Below are positions 8,864-16,460 of a stretch of DNA of 64,000 bases, piece after piece. The stretch spans positions 62,001 through 126,000 of the forward strand of contig CADAGO010000001.1 in the NCBI GenBank assembly GCA_902787555.1. The letters are read 5' to 3'. Source of the DNA: an uncultured Bacteroidales bacterium. GTDB lineage: Bacteria; Bacteroidota; Bacteroidia; Bacteroidales; Bacteroidaceae. The translations under genes and the position numbers were made by a program. Position 1 is the first letter of the stretch. Every line of letters starts with the position of its first letter. The notes beneath the pieces are model-generated. The model saw only the letters and a list, made by a program, of their open reading frames with translations. It had not been told where the DNA came from and did not search any database.

Positions 8864-9940
8864 TTAGATAAACAGATAATACAAACGATAGACGAGGAAG
8901 CAAGTCACCACGATGATGGCAATCGCCACAGTTGCAATGCTGGCTATCAGGATTGCCTTCGCAATCTTTGAGCGCTTCTCCTCTACCACAATCTCCGTTG
9001 GTTGCGGTTTGGTTTCCTCCTCTATCTTTGTCTGATTGATATACTCTACAGCCGTCACGAGGTTGCGGTCGTTCTCGTTGATGAGGGTTGTGTATTTGGC
9101 AAATTTCACCAAGTCAGCTGTCTGGAACAGTTCACGCAACTCTCGCAGTGCCTCTTCGTCGTTCTCTGCCTGCAGATGTTCGATAATCTCACTCGATGTC
9201 ATCTCCATCGCACTGAAATTGAAACGCTCGGAGATATACTGACGCAAGGTATCTGTCAACTGGGTGTAATACTCCTTCGAGTCTTCGCTCTGCACCAGAT
9301 TATCCTCCTTGATCTGTGCTATCTTCTGCATCGCTACCTTATGCGGCGCAATGTGTTGACGCAACTTTATGCGGTGAATAATCGGTTTGTTGGTAATCAG
9401 ACGAATTACCACATAAATCAGCAACGCAGCCAGGATCAGCAGCCCTATCACCATCCAGATAACAGGTTTCCAGTCGTCCCAGCTGAACGGAGGTTTCATC
9501 TCGGGCTTGAATCCGCAGATACTGTCCACCTTCATCGTATCTATATTGACGGTCAACACCTTTAGGGCAAGGTTCGTCTTCGCCTGATAGTCCTTACCAT
9601 CCACCTTCACAGTGATAGGCGGAATGTAGTAAAGGGCAGAATCGAACGAAGTGACCACATAGCGCTGAGTGAGCACCATTCGTTTGCCGTCGTTGAGCAA
9701 CTGAGTATCAGGTCCCGAGGTGTTCACCACCTCTATACCTGGTATCATCTGCTGCAAGGAGTCGTAGTGTGCAAACTCCACCTTCTTGCCAGCATCTGCA
9801 CTCACATCCACCGTGATGCCCACTTGCTGCCCAATGAAAATGCGGGTCGAGTCAATCTTGGCATCTACCGTTACCTGCGCACTGAGCGATATCACACTAC
9901 ACCACGCAACAAACAAGACTATGATTCGTATTGCTTTCAA
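8864..9940 (-). CDS. BatD-like small membrane protein of the Bat operon
   Basis: A 358-residue protein with a cleavable signal peptide (LFVAWCSVISLSAQ), a beta-rich extracytoplasmic domain of about 130 residues (TVDAKIDSTRIFIGQQVGIT resembles the start of BatD), a membrane helix near 165-188, a cytoplasmic helical region, and a second membrane helix at the C-terminus (about 328-352). Proteins of this kind usually lie between DUF58 and batA in Bacteroidetes and are annotated as hypothetical or DUF4381-like. The cytoplasmic region contains a predicted helical bundle (YYTQLTDTLRQYISERF) also seen in the longer BatD. It is probably a structural partner in the MoxR-Bat complex. No catalytic residues are visible. 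Confidence 0.7.
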   Translation of the reverse strand: MKAIRIIVLFVAWCSVISLSAQVTVDAKIDSTRIFIGQQVGITVDVSADAGKKVEFAHYDSLQQMIPGIEVVNTSGPDTQLLNDGKRMVLTQRYVVTSFDSALYYIPPITVKVDGKDYQAKTNLALKVLTVNIDTMKVDSICGFKPEMKPPFSWDDWKPVIWMVIGLLILAALLIYVVIRLITNKPIIHRIKLRQHIAPHKVAMQKIAQIKEDNLVQSEDSKEYYTQLTDTLRQYISERFNFSAMEMTSSEIIEHLQAENDEEALRELRELFQTADLVKFAKYTTLINENDRNLVTAVEYINQTKIEEETKPQPTEIVVEEKRSKIAKAILIASIATVAIAIIVVTCFLVYRLYYLFI

Positions 9941-10006
9941 CTCTTATCTTAATTCTTAATTTTTCAACTAACAACTAAAGTCTAAAGTTCAAAAGTCTAA
10001 ACACCA

Positions 10007-10879
10007 TCAGCTTCTCCTTCTGAACAGATTCATCAACGACTTCACGAAATCCTCATCCGTACGCACCGAGATATTATCCACATTCGATTTCGTCAGCATC
10101 GTGTTCAGTTTTCCTTGATGCTGCACCCACCACTCGCGATGTGCACGTCGCACAGCCGACGAAGCTGTATCAAGCCAGAGTTCCTCACCCGTCTCAGCAT
10201 CAGCCAGACGAATCAGACCCACATTCGGTAGCTCCGTCATACGCTGGTCATACACCTGAATGGCAACCACATCATGGCGCCTGTTGGCAATCGTCAGCTC
10301 CTGCTGGAAGTCCTTGGCATTGTAGAAATCGCTGAGCAGGAACACCGTACAGTGTTTCTTGATGGCGTTCGTCATAAACTCCACAGCCTGACCGATATCA
10401 GTCTTATTACTCTCAGGCTGGAAGTTCAGCAGTTCGCGGATAATGAGCAGGATGTGCTTCCTTCCCTTCTTCGGCGGGATGAACTTCTCCACCTTATCCG
10501 AGAAAAAGATGACACCAATCTTATCGTTGTTCTGGATAGCCGAGAAAGCCAACGTGGCTGCAATCTCAGTCACCATCTGACGCTTTGTCTGACTGATTGT
10601 TCCGAAGTCCAGACTGCCCGACACATCGACCAGCAGAATCACGGTCAGCTCACGTTCCTCCTCAAACACCTTCACGAACGGTTTGTCGAAACGGGCTGTC
10701 ACATTCCAGTCGATATCGCGCACATCGTCACCATACTGATATTCACGAACTTCAGAGAAAGCCATACCCCTACCCTTGAAGGCAGAGTGGTATTCTCCAG
10801 CAAAGATATTGTTGGAGAGTCCACGCGTCTTTATTTCTATCTTCCTTACCTGACTAAGCAGTTCTGAAGTTTCCATCAA
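10007..10879 (-). CDS. DUF58 domain protein (VWA-like, MoxR partner)
   Basis: A 290-residue soluble protein of the DUF58 family. Residues about 18-80 carry the family signature, with GEYHSAFKGRGMAFSEVREY followed by YGDDVRDIDWNVTAR. A VWA-like fold follows, with LLVDVSGSLDFG supplying a DXSXS metal site. There is no signal peptide or membrane helix, so it should act in the cytoplasm next to the MoxR ATPase. DUF58 proteins are regularly encoded immediately after moxR, and the pair is thought to work as a chaperone-like module that assembles or activates partner complexes. It lies 42 bases downstream of moxR and 66 bases upstream of the BatD-like gene. Confidence 0.88.
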   Translation of the reverse strand: MMETSELLSQVRKIEIKTRGLSNNIFAGEYHSAFKGRGMAFSEVREYQYGDDVRDIDWNVTARFDKPFVKVFEEERELTVILLVDVSGSLDFGTISQTKRQMVTEIAATLAFSAIQNNDKIGVIFFSDKVEKFIPPKKGRKHILLIIRELLNFQPESNKTDIGQAVEFMTNAIKKHCTVFLLSDFYNAKDFQQELTIANRRHDVVAIQVYDQRMTELPNVGLIRLADAETGEELWLDTASSAVRRAHREWWVQHQGKLNTMLTKSNVDNISVRTDEDFVKSLMNLFRRRS

Positions 10880-10921
10880 CTATCAACTAATTATAATTAT
10901 CTAATGTCAATAAACCAAAGT

Positions 10922-11917
10922 CTACGGTACTTCCACCTTATTCAGTATCTTGCTGACAATCTCCTCCGAAGTCACATTGCTCGCCTCAGCCTCGTAAGTC
11001 AGTCCGATACGATGACGCAGCACATCATGAGCAATCGCACGCACATCCTCTGGGATGACATAGCCACGATGCTTGATAAATGCAAAAGCACGTGAAGCCA
11101 ACGCAAGGTTGATGGAAGCACGAGGTGAACCACCGAACGAAATCAAGCCCTTCAGCTCCTTCAGGTTGTACTTGTCAGGATAACGGGTAGCAAACACGAT
11201 GTCAGCAATATACTGTTCGATCTTCTCATCCAGATATACATCGCGAACCACCTTGCGGGCAGCCTCGATGTCTGCTGTACCCATAATCGGTTTGATATTG
11301 ATTTCCTCGCCCGAGATGTTCTGGCGGATAATCTTCTTCTCCTCATCCAGCTTCGGGTAGTCAATCACCACCTTCAGCATGAAACGGTCCACCTGAGCCT
11401 CAGGCAGCGGATACGTACCCTCCTGCTCGATAGGGTTCTGTGTAGCCAGCACAAGGAATGGTTTAGGGAGTTCGTATGTCTGAGTACTGATAGTCACCTG
11501 ACGCTCCTGCATCGCCTCGAGCAATGCACTCTGAACCTTCGCCGGAGCACGGTTGATTTCGTCTGCCAACACAAAGTTAGCAAATACCGGACCCTTCTTC
11601 GCCATGAACTGCCCGTCCTTCTGACTATAGATCATCGTACCGATAACGTCAGCAGGAAGGAGGTCAGGCGTAAACTGGATTCTGCTGAACTGTGCATCAA
11701 TCAACGATGCCAGCGTGCGGATGGCCTTTGTCTTTGCCAATCCAGGCACACCTTCCAGCAACACATGACCGTCCGACAACAAACCGATCAGCAATGATTC
11801 CACCAGATGTTTCTGACCAATGATGGCTTGATCCATACCTGTCATCAGGTTCGTCACAAATACACTTTGTCTTTCTATTCGCTCATTCAATTCACGAATA
11901 TCTACTACTTCTGCCAT
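10922..11917 (-). CDS. MoxR-family AAA+ ATPase
   Basis: A 331-residue AAA-3 ATPase. Walker A is GVPGLAKT (about residues 56-63), Walker B is VLADEINR, sensor 1 is LATQNPIEQEGTYPLPEAQ, and the arginine finger lies in VDRFMLKV. The C-terminal lid contains the GGSPRASI segment typical of MoxR. It is the first gene of the Bat operon and is followed by DUF58, the BatD-like protein, BatA, BatB, BatC and BatD-E. MoxR proteins act as chaperones for complex assembly with VWA partners, and in Bacteroides fragilis the operon affects aerotolerance. A possible -7 element lies at 11978-11985. Confidence 0.93.
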   Translation of the reverse strand: MAEVVDIRELNERIERQSVFVTNLMTGMDQAIIGQKHLVESLLIGLLSDGHVLLEGVPGLAKTKAIRTLASLIDAQFSRIQFTPDLLPADVIGTMIYSQKDGQFMAKKGPVFANFVLADEINRAPAKVQSALLEAMQERQVTISTQTYELPKPFLVLATQNPIEQEGTYPLPEAQVDRFMLKVVIDYPKLDEEKKIIRQNISGEEINIKPIMGTADIEAARKVVRDVYLDEKIEQYIADIVFATRYPDKYNLKELKGLISFGGSPRASINLALASRAFAFIKHRGYVIPEDVRAIAHDVLRHRIGLTYEAEASNVTSEEIVSKILNKVEVP

Positions 11918-11977
11918 ATTCTTATTTTCTTTTGACTATTTACTTAATTATTCTAACTAAAGCTATCAAATCGGACG

Positions 11978-11985
11978 CAAAAATA
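11978..11985 (-). promoter_or_regulatory. Possible -7 element for the moxR-bat operon
   Basis: TATTTTTG on the minus strand fits the Bacteroidetes -7 consensus TAnnTTTG and lies about 60 bases upstream of the moxR start. No clean TTTG at the -33 distance was found, so support is partial. Confidence 0.4.
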
Positions 11986-12207
11986 GTGTTTTCCAACGAC
12001 TCACAGCACATCCGTTAATTTTTTTTAGGACAAATACCCCTCTTTTTAAGAGTATTTAATTATTAATTAAATCCAAGCAAGCAGAATGTGAAGCATCCCC
12101 ACTTCAACAATCCATAAACACACAAAATGCAGAACCAACATACAGGTATCAAAAGCAATCATGACGGCCACAGAGAATTAACATAAATTATTTAACAATT
12201 CAAGACT

Positions 12208-12339
12208 CATACCCAATACCCTCAATACAAGACCCTTAAAGGTAAAAATCGTTACCATTAAGGAAAAAATTTGCAGCCCTTAATAGTAACAATTGTTACC
12301 CCTAAGGATTACAAAACAACTCCTTAGGGGTATAGAGAA
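12208..12339. repeat. 22-bp periodic array 1 (six units, alternating inverted pattern)
   Basis: Six 22-bp units fill the gap between moxR and the next minus-strand gene. Odd units share TTACCnnTAAGGA and even units share CCCTTAAnAGTAA, so units two apart (44 bp) are direct repeats and neighbours are near inverted repeats. As a result GTTACCATTAAGG (12251-12263) can pair with CCTTAATAGTAAC, and ACCCCTAAGGA (12298-12308) pairs perfectly with TCCTTAGGGGT (12321-12331). The last hairpin could end the minus-strand gene at 12387. The rest of the 12.0-12.39 kb gap is AT-rich with no credible gene. Confidence 0.7.
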
Positions 12340-12386
12340 CAAACACAATATTAAGTTGCGAAAATCGTCACTTAATTACGCCAGCA

Positions 12387-13481
12387 TTATTTCGAAGGAA
12401 AAGAAAGAGAACGGAACTTCATCGAGGGAATACCACCAGGCCTAAAGCCCCCTGCTTTCGCTCGTTCGTATGAGGGATCATAAAATGCTGCAGCCCACCC
12501 AGCTCCAGATTCTATACTATCCACATCTCCATTATCTGCCCAAATCCTCACATAAGTTGCATAGTCATATTTGAGTTTTGCCTTTGTCGCTTCATCATAA
12601 TAGAAAGTGACACTATAGAATTCCCGCCCCACATTTCGCTGAATAAAAGGTCGGTTAATCGTAGTGAAATACTTCTGTTTAGAAGACACTTTGGGTAAAA
12701 CACCGCCCTGTAGCCATTCAGGAGCGATATTCTCTGACACCTCTCTCGCCAGATTTACCAAATATTCGTTTCGCTCCTTCTCAGTCAACCTGTCCATAAC
12801 AAGGAATTGTTGAGTAATTGAATCGACGTTCTCTGTCAGTTTCGTAACTTGAGCACGATCCCCCTTTCGCACAGCCGCTTCCAACTTTGTAGCAAAGTCT
12901 GTAAAATCCTTTGCTCGTCCTACGCCTCCATCAAGAGTAGAACGTGCTCGCTTCCTTTGGGCTACGAACTCATAGTCTGTGCCATCAGAGATTTCGACAT
13001 TGACAATCTGACCATCGTGGTATTTAGGTACAGGTTCTTTGGCTGTCCAGATAGCCACATCCCACAGGTGTATCAGCCGAGTAGCCACATCATCCGAGAT
13101 GTCCATCGTGTGGCGCCTGATGATGGGTTCTTTATATTCCGACTTGTCATGAAGACGAAGCGCCCTTTCTACATTTAAGTCAATACTTAATGTCTGTTTG
13201 GCTCTTGATGAGATAACCTCAGACGCAACCAACTGATGAGCCACTGAATCGTAGGCAATCGAACACTCATTTAGATATGTGAAGATGCCAGCAAAACTTG
13301 CATTCTCAGGAACCATCAACCTGAACAGCTCCTGCTCATAAGTCAATGTATCAGGATTTAATTCCATCAGGTCGACAGGAATCAACCATTCCTGCGGGCC
13401 AATTGTCAACCACTTTTCCAAAGGTTGTGCCATCATATTGATTGGCAGAAATGTGAGTAACAAAACAACAATTCTCTTCAT
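12387..13481 (-). CDS. Secreted protein of unknown function
   Basis: The protein is 364 residues from the ATG at 13481, which places a normal signal peptide (MKRIVVLLLTFLPINMMAQ) at the N-terminus. The frame is open 60 codons further upstream, but those residues are not protein-like and lie over the probable promoter. The mature protein has a helical middle section rich in charged residues (KDFTDFATKLEAAVRKGDRA) and a beta-rich C-terminal half with YSVTFYYDEATKAKLKYDYA. I recognise no family, cysteines are few and no catalytic motif stands out. It is a periplasmic or surface protein by signal peptide only. It stands alone, flanked on both sides by 11/22-bp repeat arrays. Confidence 0.75.
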   Translation of the reverse strand: MKRIVVLLLTFLPINMMAQPLEKWLTIGPQEWLIPVDLMELNPDTLTYEQELFRLMVPENASFAGIFTYLNECSIAYDSVAHQLVASEVISSRAKQTLSIDLNVERALRLHDKSEYKEPIIRRHTMDISDDVATRLIHLWDVAIWTAKEPVPKYHDGQIVNVEISDGTDYEFVAQRKRARSTLDGGVGRAKDFTDFATKLEAAVRKGDRAQVTKLTENVDSITQQFLVMDRLTEKERNEYLVNLAREVSENIAPEWLQGGVLPKVSSKQKYFTTINRPFIQRNVGREFYSVTFYYDEATKAKLKYDYATYVRIWADNGDVDSIESGAGWAAAFYDPSYERAKAGGFRPGGIPSMKFRSLSFPSK

Positions 13482-13541
13482 ACCGTAATCATTTAGAGTT
13501 AATAAATCATTTAGAATAATAACCACTGCTTGGGTTGCGAC

Positions 13542-13549
13542 TGCAAATT
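13542..13549 (-). promoter_or_regulatory. -7 element upstream of the secreted unknown
   Basis: TAAATTTG on the minus strand fits TAnnTTTG and lies about 60 bases upstream of the ATG at 13481. No convincing -33 element is seen at 19-20 bases. A short inverted repeat GTACAC-GTA-GTGTAC at 13593-13607 lies upstream and could be an operator. Confidence 0.4.
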
Positions 13550-13677
13550 TACGGCAAAAAAATGTAACATCCTTGCAGATTTGTAACATTGAGTACACGT
13601 AGTGTACACATAACGAAAGGTTGTTCTGCCCACAATAACTCAAAGAACTCCGATACAGCACATTTCAGGCTGCATCC

Positions 13678-13765
13678 TGAATGAAAGGAGTTTGAAGCCG
13701 GAATTCAAGGCGAATTTACGCTGAATTCACCTCGAATTTACGTAGAATGTCAACTTCTTCCAGCG
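13678..13765. repeat. 11-bp periodic array 2 (eight units)
   Basis: From 13700 the units read GGAATTCAAGG, CGAATTTACGC, TGAATTCACCT, CGAATTTACGT and AGAATGTCAAC, each exactly 11 bp, with weaker units on both sides. Alternating units are most alike, so the array can also be read as 22-bp units. It lies downstream of the HU-LysM gene and upstream of the secreted unknown. No gene is visible in 13550-13800. Confidence 0.65.
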
Positions 13766-13801
13766 TAAGACAAGACACAAAGACAGACACTTTTCCTTAT
13801 A

Positions 13802-14596
13802 TTACGGCAGCTTCAGTTCTGTGCCTAATGGGATGAAAGTGGTGTCGGTCAGGTCATTGAGCTGCATGATGCGTGGAACGGAGTCGGTGGTGTTGTAGTG
13901 GAGAATGGAGATTGTAGTGAGTGACTCTCCTTTCTGGAAAACATGTACTTTGTAAGCAGGGGCATCGACTGGAGTCGAATAATTCAATGCTGACGGATTG
14001 CTGTTTGTTTGCGGTTCCGCTTGTGTAGAGGATTCTCCTACAGAGTTATTTGACAGTATACTCGCAAGGCAGATGGCTACGAATACAACTGCGAGTGCGA
14101 TGGATGCCCAAAGCCACCAGTGTGATTTCTTTGGTTCGGACTCGGCATTCGACGAAAGACTGGATGCGAGTGCTGCAGGTGTTGCTTGTGGTGTAGAGGG
14201 CAAAGCGGAAGATGGCGAGTCAGACGAAGTAGTGGACGGGGCTATAGGTGCTGCTGCTGATGCCTTACGTACAGGTTTCTTCTTGGGTACAGGAGCGGGT
14301 TCTATCAGTTCTGCTCCATTAATTACTGCATTGACTTTATCTTCCTCGACAAACTTCAGTTTATTGTGACCAGGAATCACGATGCGCTCTCCTGTATTCA
14401 CATTCACGCTGGCACGATCTGCCACCTTGATAGTCTTGAACGTACCAAGACCTTTCACCTTGACTGCTTCACCGCTGGTGACAGCATCGGCGAGTGTCTT
14501 GAAGAACGCATCGATGAAAGGTTGCACTTGTTGTGGGTCCCAACCACGTTGGAGCAGTGTTTCTGCCAACATCTGTGTAGTGATTTTCTTTGACAT
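13802..14596 (-). CDS. Membrane-anchored HU-LysM protein
   Basis: A 264-residue protein with an unusual domain order. Residues about 1-95 are an HU/IHF-type DNA-binding domain (ITTQMLAETLLQRGW, VKVKGLGTFKTIKV, and RIVIPGHNKLKFV at the beta arm). A Pro/Ala/Ser linker follows (about 96-158), then one membrane helix (WWLWASIALAVVFVAICLA, about 163-185), another Ser/Asn/Pro linker, and a C-terminal LysM-like domain (VHVFQKGESLTTISILHY, about 217-264). With the HU part in the cytoplasm, the LysM part would lie in the periplasm, where LysM binds peptidoglycan. This suggests a tether between nucleoid and cell wall, which is inference. A small HU-like gene lies 14 bases upstream and is probably co-transcribed. 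Confidence 0.82.
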   Translation of the reverse strand: MSKKITTQMLAETLLQRGWDPQQVQPFIDAFFKTLADAVTSGEAVKVKGLGTFKTIKVADRASVNVNTGERIVIPGHNKLKFVEEDKVNAVINGAELIEPAPVPKKKPVRKASAAAPIAPSTTSSDSPSSALPSTPQATPAALASSLSSNAESEPKKSHWWLWASIALAVVFVAICLASILSNNSVGESSTQAEPQTNSNPSALNYSTPVDAPAYKVHVFQKGESLTTISILHYNTTDSVPRIMQLNDLTDTTFIPLGTELKLP

Positions 14597-14610
14597 ATAT
14601 GCGTTCTTAT

Positions 14611-14895
14611 TTATTCTTTGGTTGACTTGACTTTATCTTTCATCTCGCTTGTAGGCTTGAAAGCGATGGTTTTGCTCTCAGGAACCTCTACATAGTCTTT
14701 TACGTTGGGGCTATACATGCGGCGAGCTGCCTTTGTCTTCAGTTCCAACGTACCTAAGTCGGGCAACACAATCGCGTTGTCCTGCTTGATTTCGTTCACC
14801 ATAACTGCTGTCAGCGCAGCCGCCAGTTGTTCTGCATCTTTCTGTGACATCGATGCAGTCTGAGCAATCGATTTGATAAAATCCTGATAGTTCAC
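14611..14895 (-). CDS. HU/IHF-like small DNA-binding protein
   Basis: A 94-residue protein with the HU fold pattern: two N-terminal helices (YQDFIKSIAQTASMSQKDAE, LAAALTAVMVNEIK), then a beta region with VLPDLGTLELKTKAARRMY and a final strand with TIAFKPTSEMK. The PDLGTLE segment replaces the usual G-x-G-x-F motif. It is probably a divergent nucleoid-associated or HU-like protein of the Bacteroidetes type. The gene lies immediately upstream of the HU-LysM gene (14 bases apart), so the two HU-fold proteins may form heterodimers, which would recruit this soluble subunit to the membrane. That is inference from adjacency only. Confidence 0.78.
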   Translation of the reverse strand: MNYQDFIKSIAQTASMSQKDAEQLAAALTAVMVNEIKQDNAIVLPDLGTLELKTKAARRMYSPNVKDYVEVPESKTIAFKPTSEMKDKVKSTKE

Positions 14896-14960
14896 AATCT
14901 TATTTACTATTTGACAATTTACTAATTACAAATCCACTAAGCTACTAAGCTATTAAGCTA

Positions 14961-16319
14961 TTAACCAATAACCTTTACCTTCCCATACAGGTCGAAATCA
15001 TCAGCATCTGTGATGGTTACCTTATAGAAGCATCCTCTGCGGAGCCTACCTGCACTCACAGGAATGAGCACTTCAGGATCGACTTCTGGCGAGTCGAACT
15101 CTGTACGGCCTACGTAGTACTCACCCTCTTTGCGGTCAATGATGACCTTGAGCGTCTGGCCCACTTTTGCTGCCTGCACCTCTGCAGAGATGTCTTGCTG
15201 GATGGCCATCAACTGACTGAGCCGTTCCTGTTTCACATCATCGGGGATTTCGTCCTTGAAATGACGTGCTGCATAGGTACCGTCTTCCTCTGAATAGGCA
15301 AAGGCGCCCATACGCTCGAAACGTGCCCAGCGCACAAACTCCTTCAGCTCCTCAAACTCCTGCTCGCCCTCACCTGGGAATCCGACCATCAAGGTGGTAC
15401 GCAGGTGGATGCCTGGAACTGCTTCACGCAGACGTGTAATCAGTTCGTAGGTCTGCTCCTTGTCAACATGACGTCTCATATTGGTCAGCACGTTGGTGCT
15501 GATGTGCTGCAGTGCGATATCGAGATAGCGGCACACATTGCGATGACGACGCATCACATCGAGCAGTTCCATCGGGAACTGATGGGGATAGGCATAATGC
15601 AGACGTATCCATTTCACACCCTTCACCTGCGCCATACGGTCGATGAGGGGTGCTATCATTCGTTTCTTGTAGAGGTCGATTCCATAGTAGGTCAACTCTT
15701 GTGCAATCACCTGAAACTCGCGCACACCCTGAGCAACCAGGTATTCCACCTCGGCAATGATGTCGTCGATCGGACGGCTGTGATGTCTGCCTGTGATGAT
15801 AGGAATGGCACAATAGGCACACTTGCGGTCGCACCCTTCGGATATCTTCACATAGGCATAATGGCGAGGGGTGGTCAGGACACGTTCATACCCCAAGCCT
15901 TCTCCTAAAGAACTTACATTATTTAATTCTTTAATTTTTACATTTTCCTTTGGGGTCTGGGAGGGAGAAAGCTCCCTTACAATCCCATCCCAGTCGAACT
16001 TGCCATAGAAACGGTCGACCTGCGGAATCTCCTTTCCGAGTTCCTTCATATAGCGTTCCGACAGGCATCCCATGACATAGAGGCGACGCAGACGGCCTTC
16101 CTCCTTAGCCTGACAGAACTCAAGAATCATATTGACAGACTCCTCCTTCGCATCGCCGATGAAGCCACAAGTATTGATAACGGCTATCTCACCCTGCGGA
16201 TGGGGAGAGTCATGCGTGACTCGATAGCCCAACGCCCGCAGCCGTGCCATCAGTCGTTCGGAATCTACCAGATTCTTCGAACAGCCCAACGTGATGATGT
16301 CAACCGTATTATGCCTCAT
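14961..16319 (-). CDS. rimO: Ribosomal protein S12 methylthiotransferase RimO
   Basis: A 452-residue radical-SAM enzyme that methylthiolates an aspartate of ribosomal protein S12. The N-terminal UPF0004 domain starts TVDIITLGCSKNLVDSERL and holds cluster cysteines in GCSKN, NTCGF and MGCLSERY. The radical SAM core has SEGCDRKCAYCAIP, the CX3CX2C cluster motif. A TRAM domain covers about the last 65 residues. RimO is told from MiaB by the GCSKNLVDSE start and by overall length. The gene is preceded by a 28-bp tandem repeat in its leader and follows ftsY on the same strand with 141 bases between. No frameshift or missing motif is seen. Confidence 0.95.
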   Translation of the reverse strand: MRHNTVDIITLGCSKNLVDSERLMARLRALGYRVTHDSPHPQGEIAVINTCGFIGDAKEESVNMILEFCQAKEEGRLRRLYVMGCLSERYMKELGKEIPQVDRFYGKFDWDGIVRELSPSQTPKENVKIKELNNVSSLGEGLGYERVLTTPRHYAYVKISEGCDRKCAYCAIPIITGRHHSRPIDDIIAEVEYLVAQGVREFQVIAQELTYYGIDLYKKRMIAPLIDRMAQVKGVKWIRLHYAYPHQFPMELLDVMRRHRNVCRYLDIALQHISTNVLTNMRRHVDKEQTYELITRLREAVPGIHLRTTLMVGFPGEGEQEFEELKEFVRWARFERMGAFAYSEEDGTYAARHFKDEIPDDVKQERLSQLMAIQQDISAEVQAAKVGQTLKVIIDRKEGEYYVGRTEFDSPEVDPEVLIPVSAGRLRRGCFYKVTITDADDFDLYGKVKVIG

Positions 16320-16325
16320 ATTTTT

Positions 16326-16423
16326 AGAAGTTATCGCTTCGCTCAGAAGTTATAGAAGTTATCGCTTCGCTCAGAAGTTATAGAAGTTACCGCTTACACT
16401 TAGAAGTTATCACTTCGCTTATG
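16326..16423. repeat. 28-bp tandem repeat in the rimO leader
   Basis: Two perfect 28-bp copies (16326-16353 and 16354-16381) built from AGAAGTTATCGCTTCGCTC plus AGAAGTTAT are followed by a third diverged copy and a partial fourth. The array ends seven bases from the rimO start, so it would be transcribed in the 5' leader if rimO is read from upstream. It is a candidate for copy-number variation. Confidence 0.8.
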
Positions 16424-16460
16424 ATACTCTGCTAAAGACTAAAAGTCTAGTGCCTAATGT

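Noticed and set aside
14938-14962. 8-bp ACTAAGCT tandem repeat after the small HU-like gene
   Set aside because: It is only about three units next to a gene end and similar short AT-rich tandems are common in such gaps.
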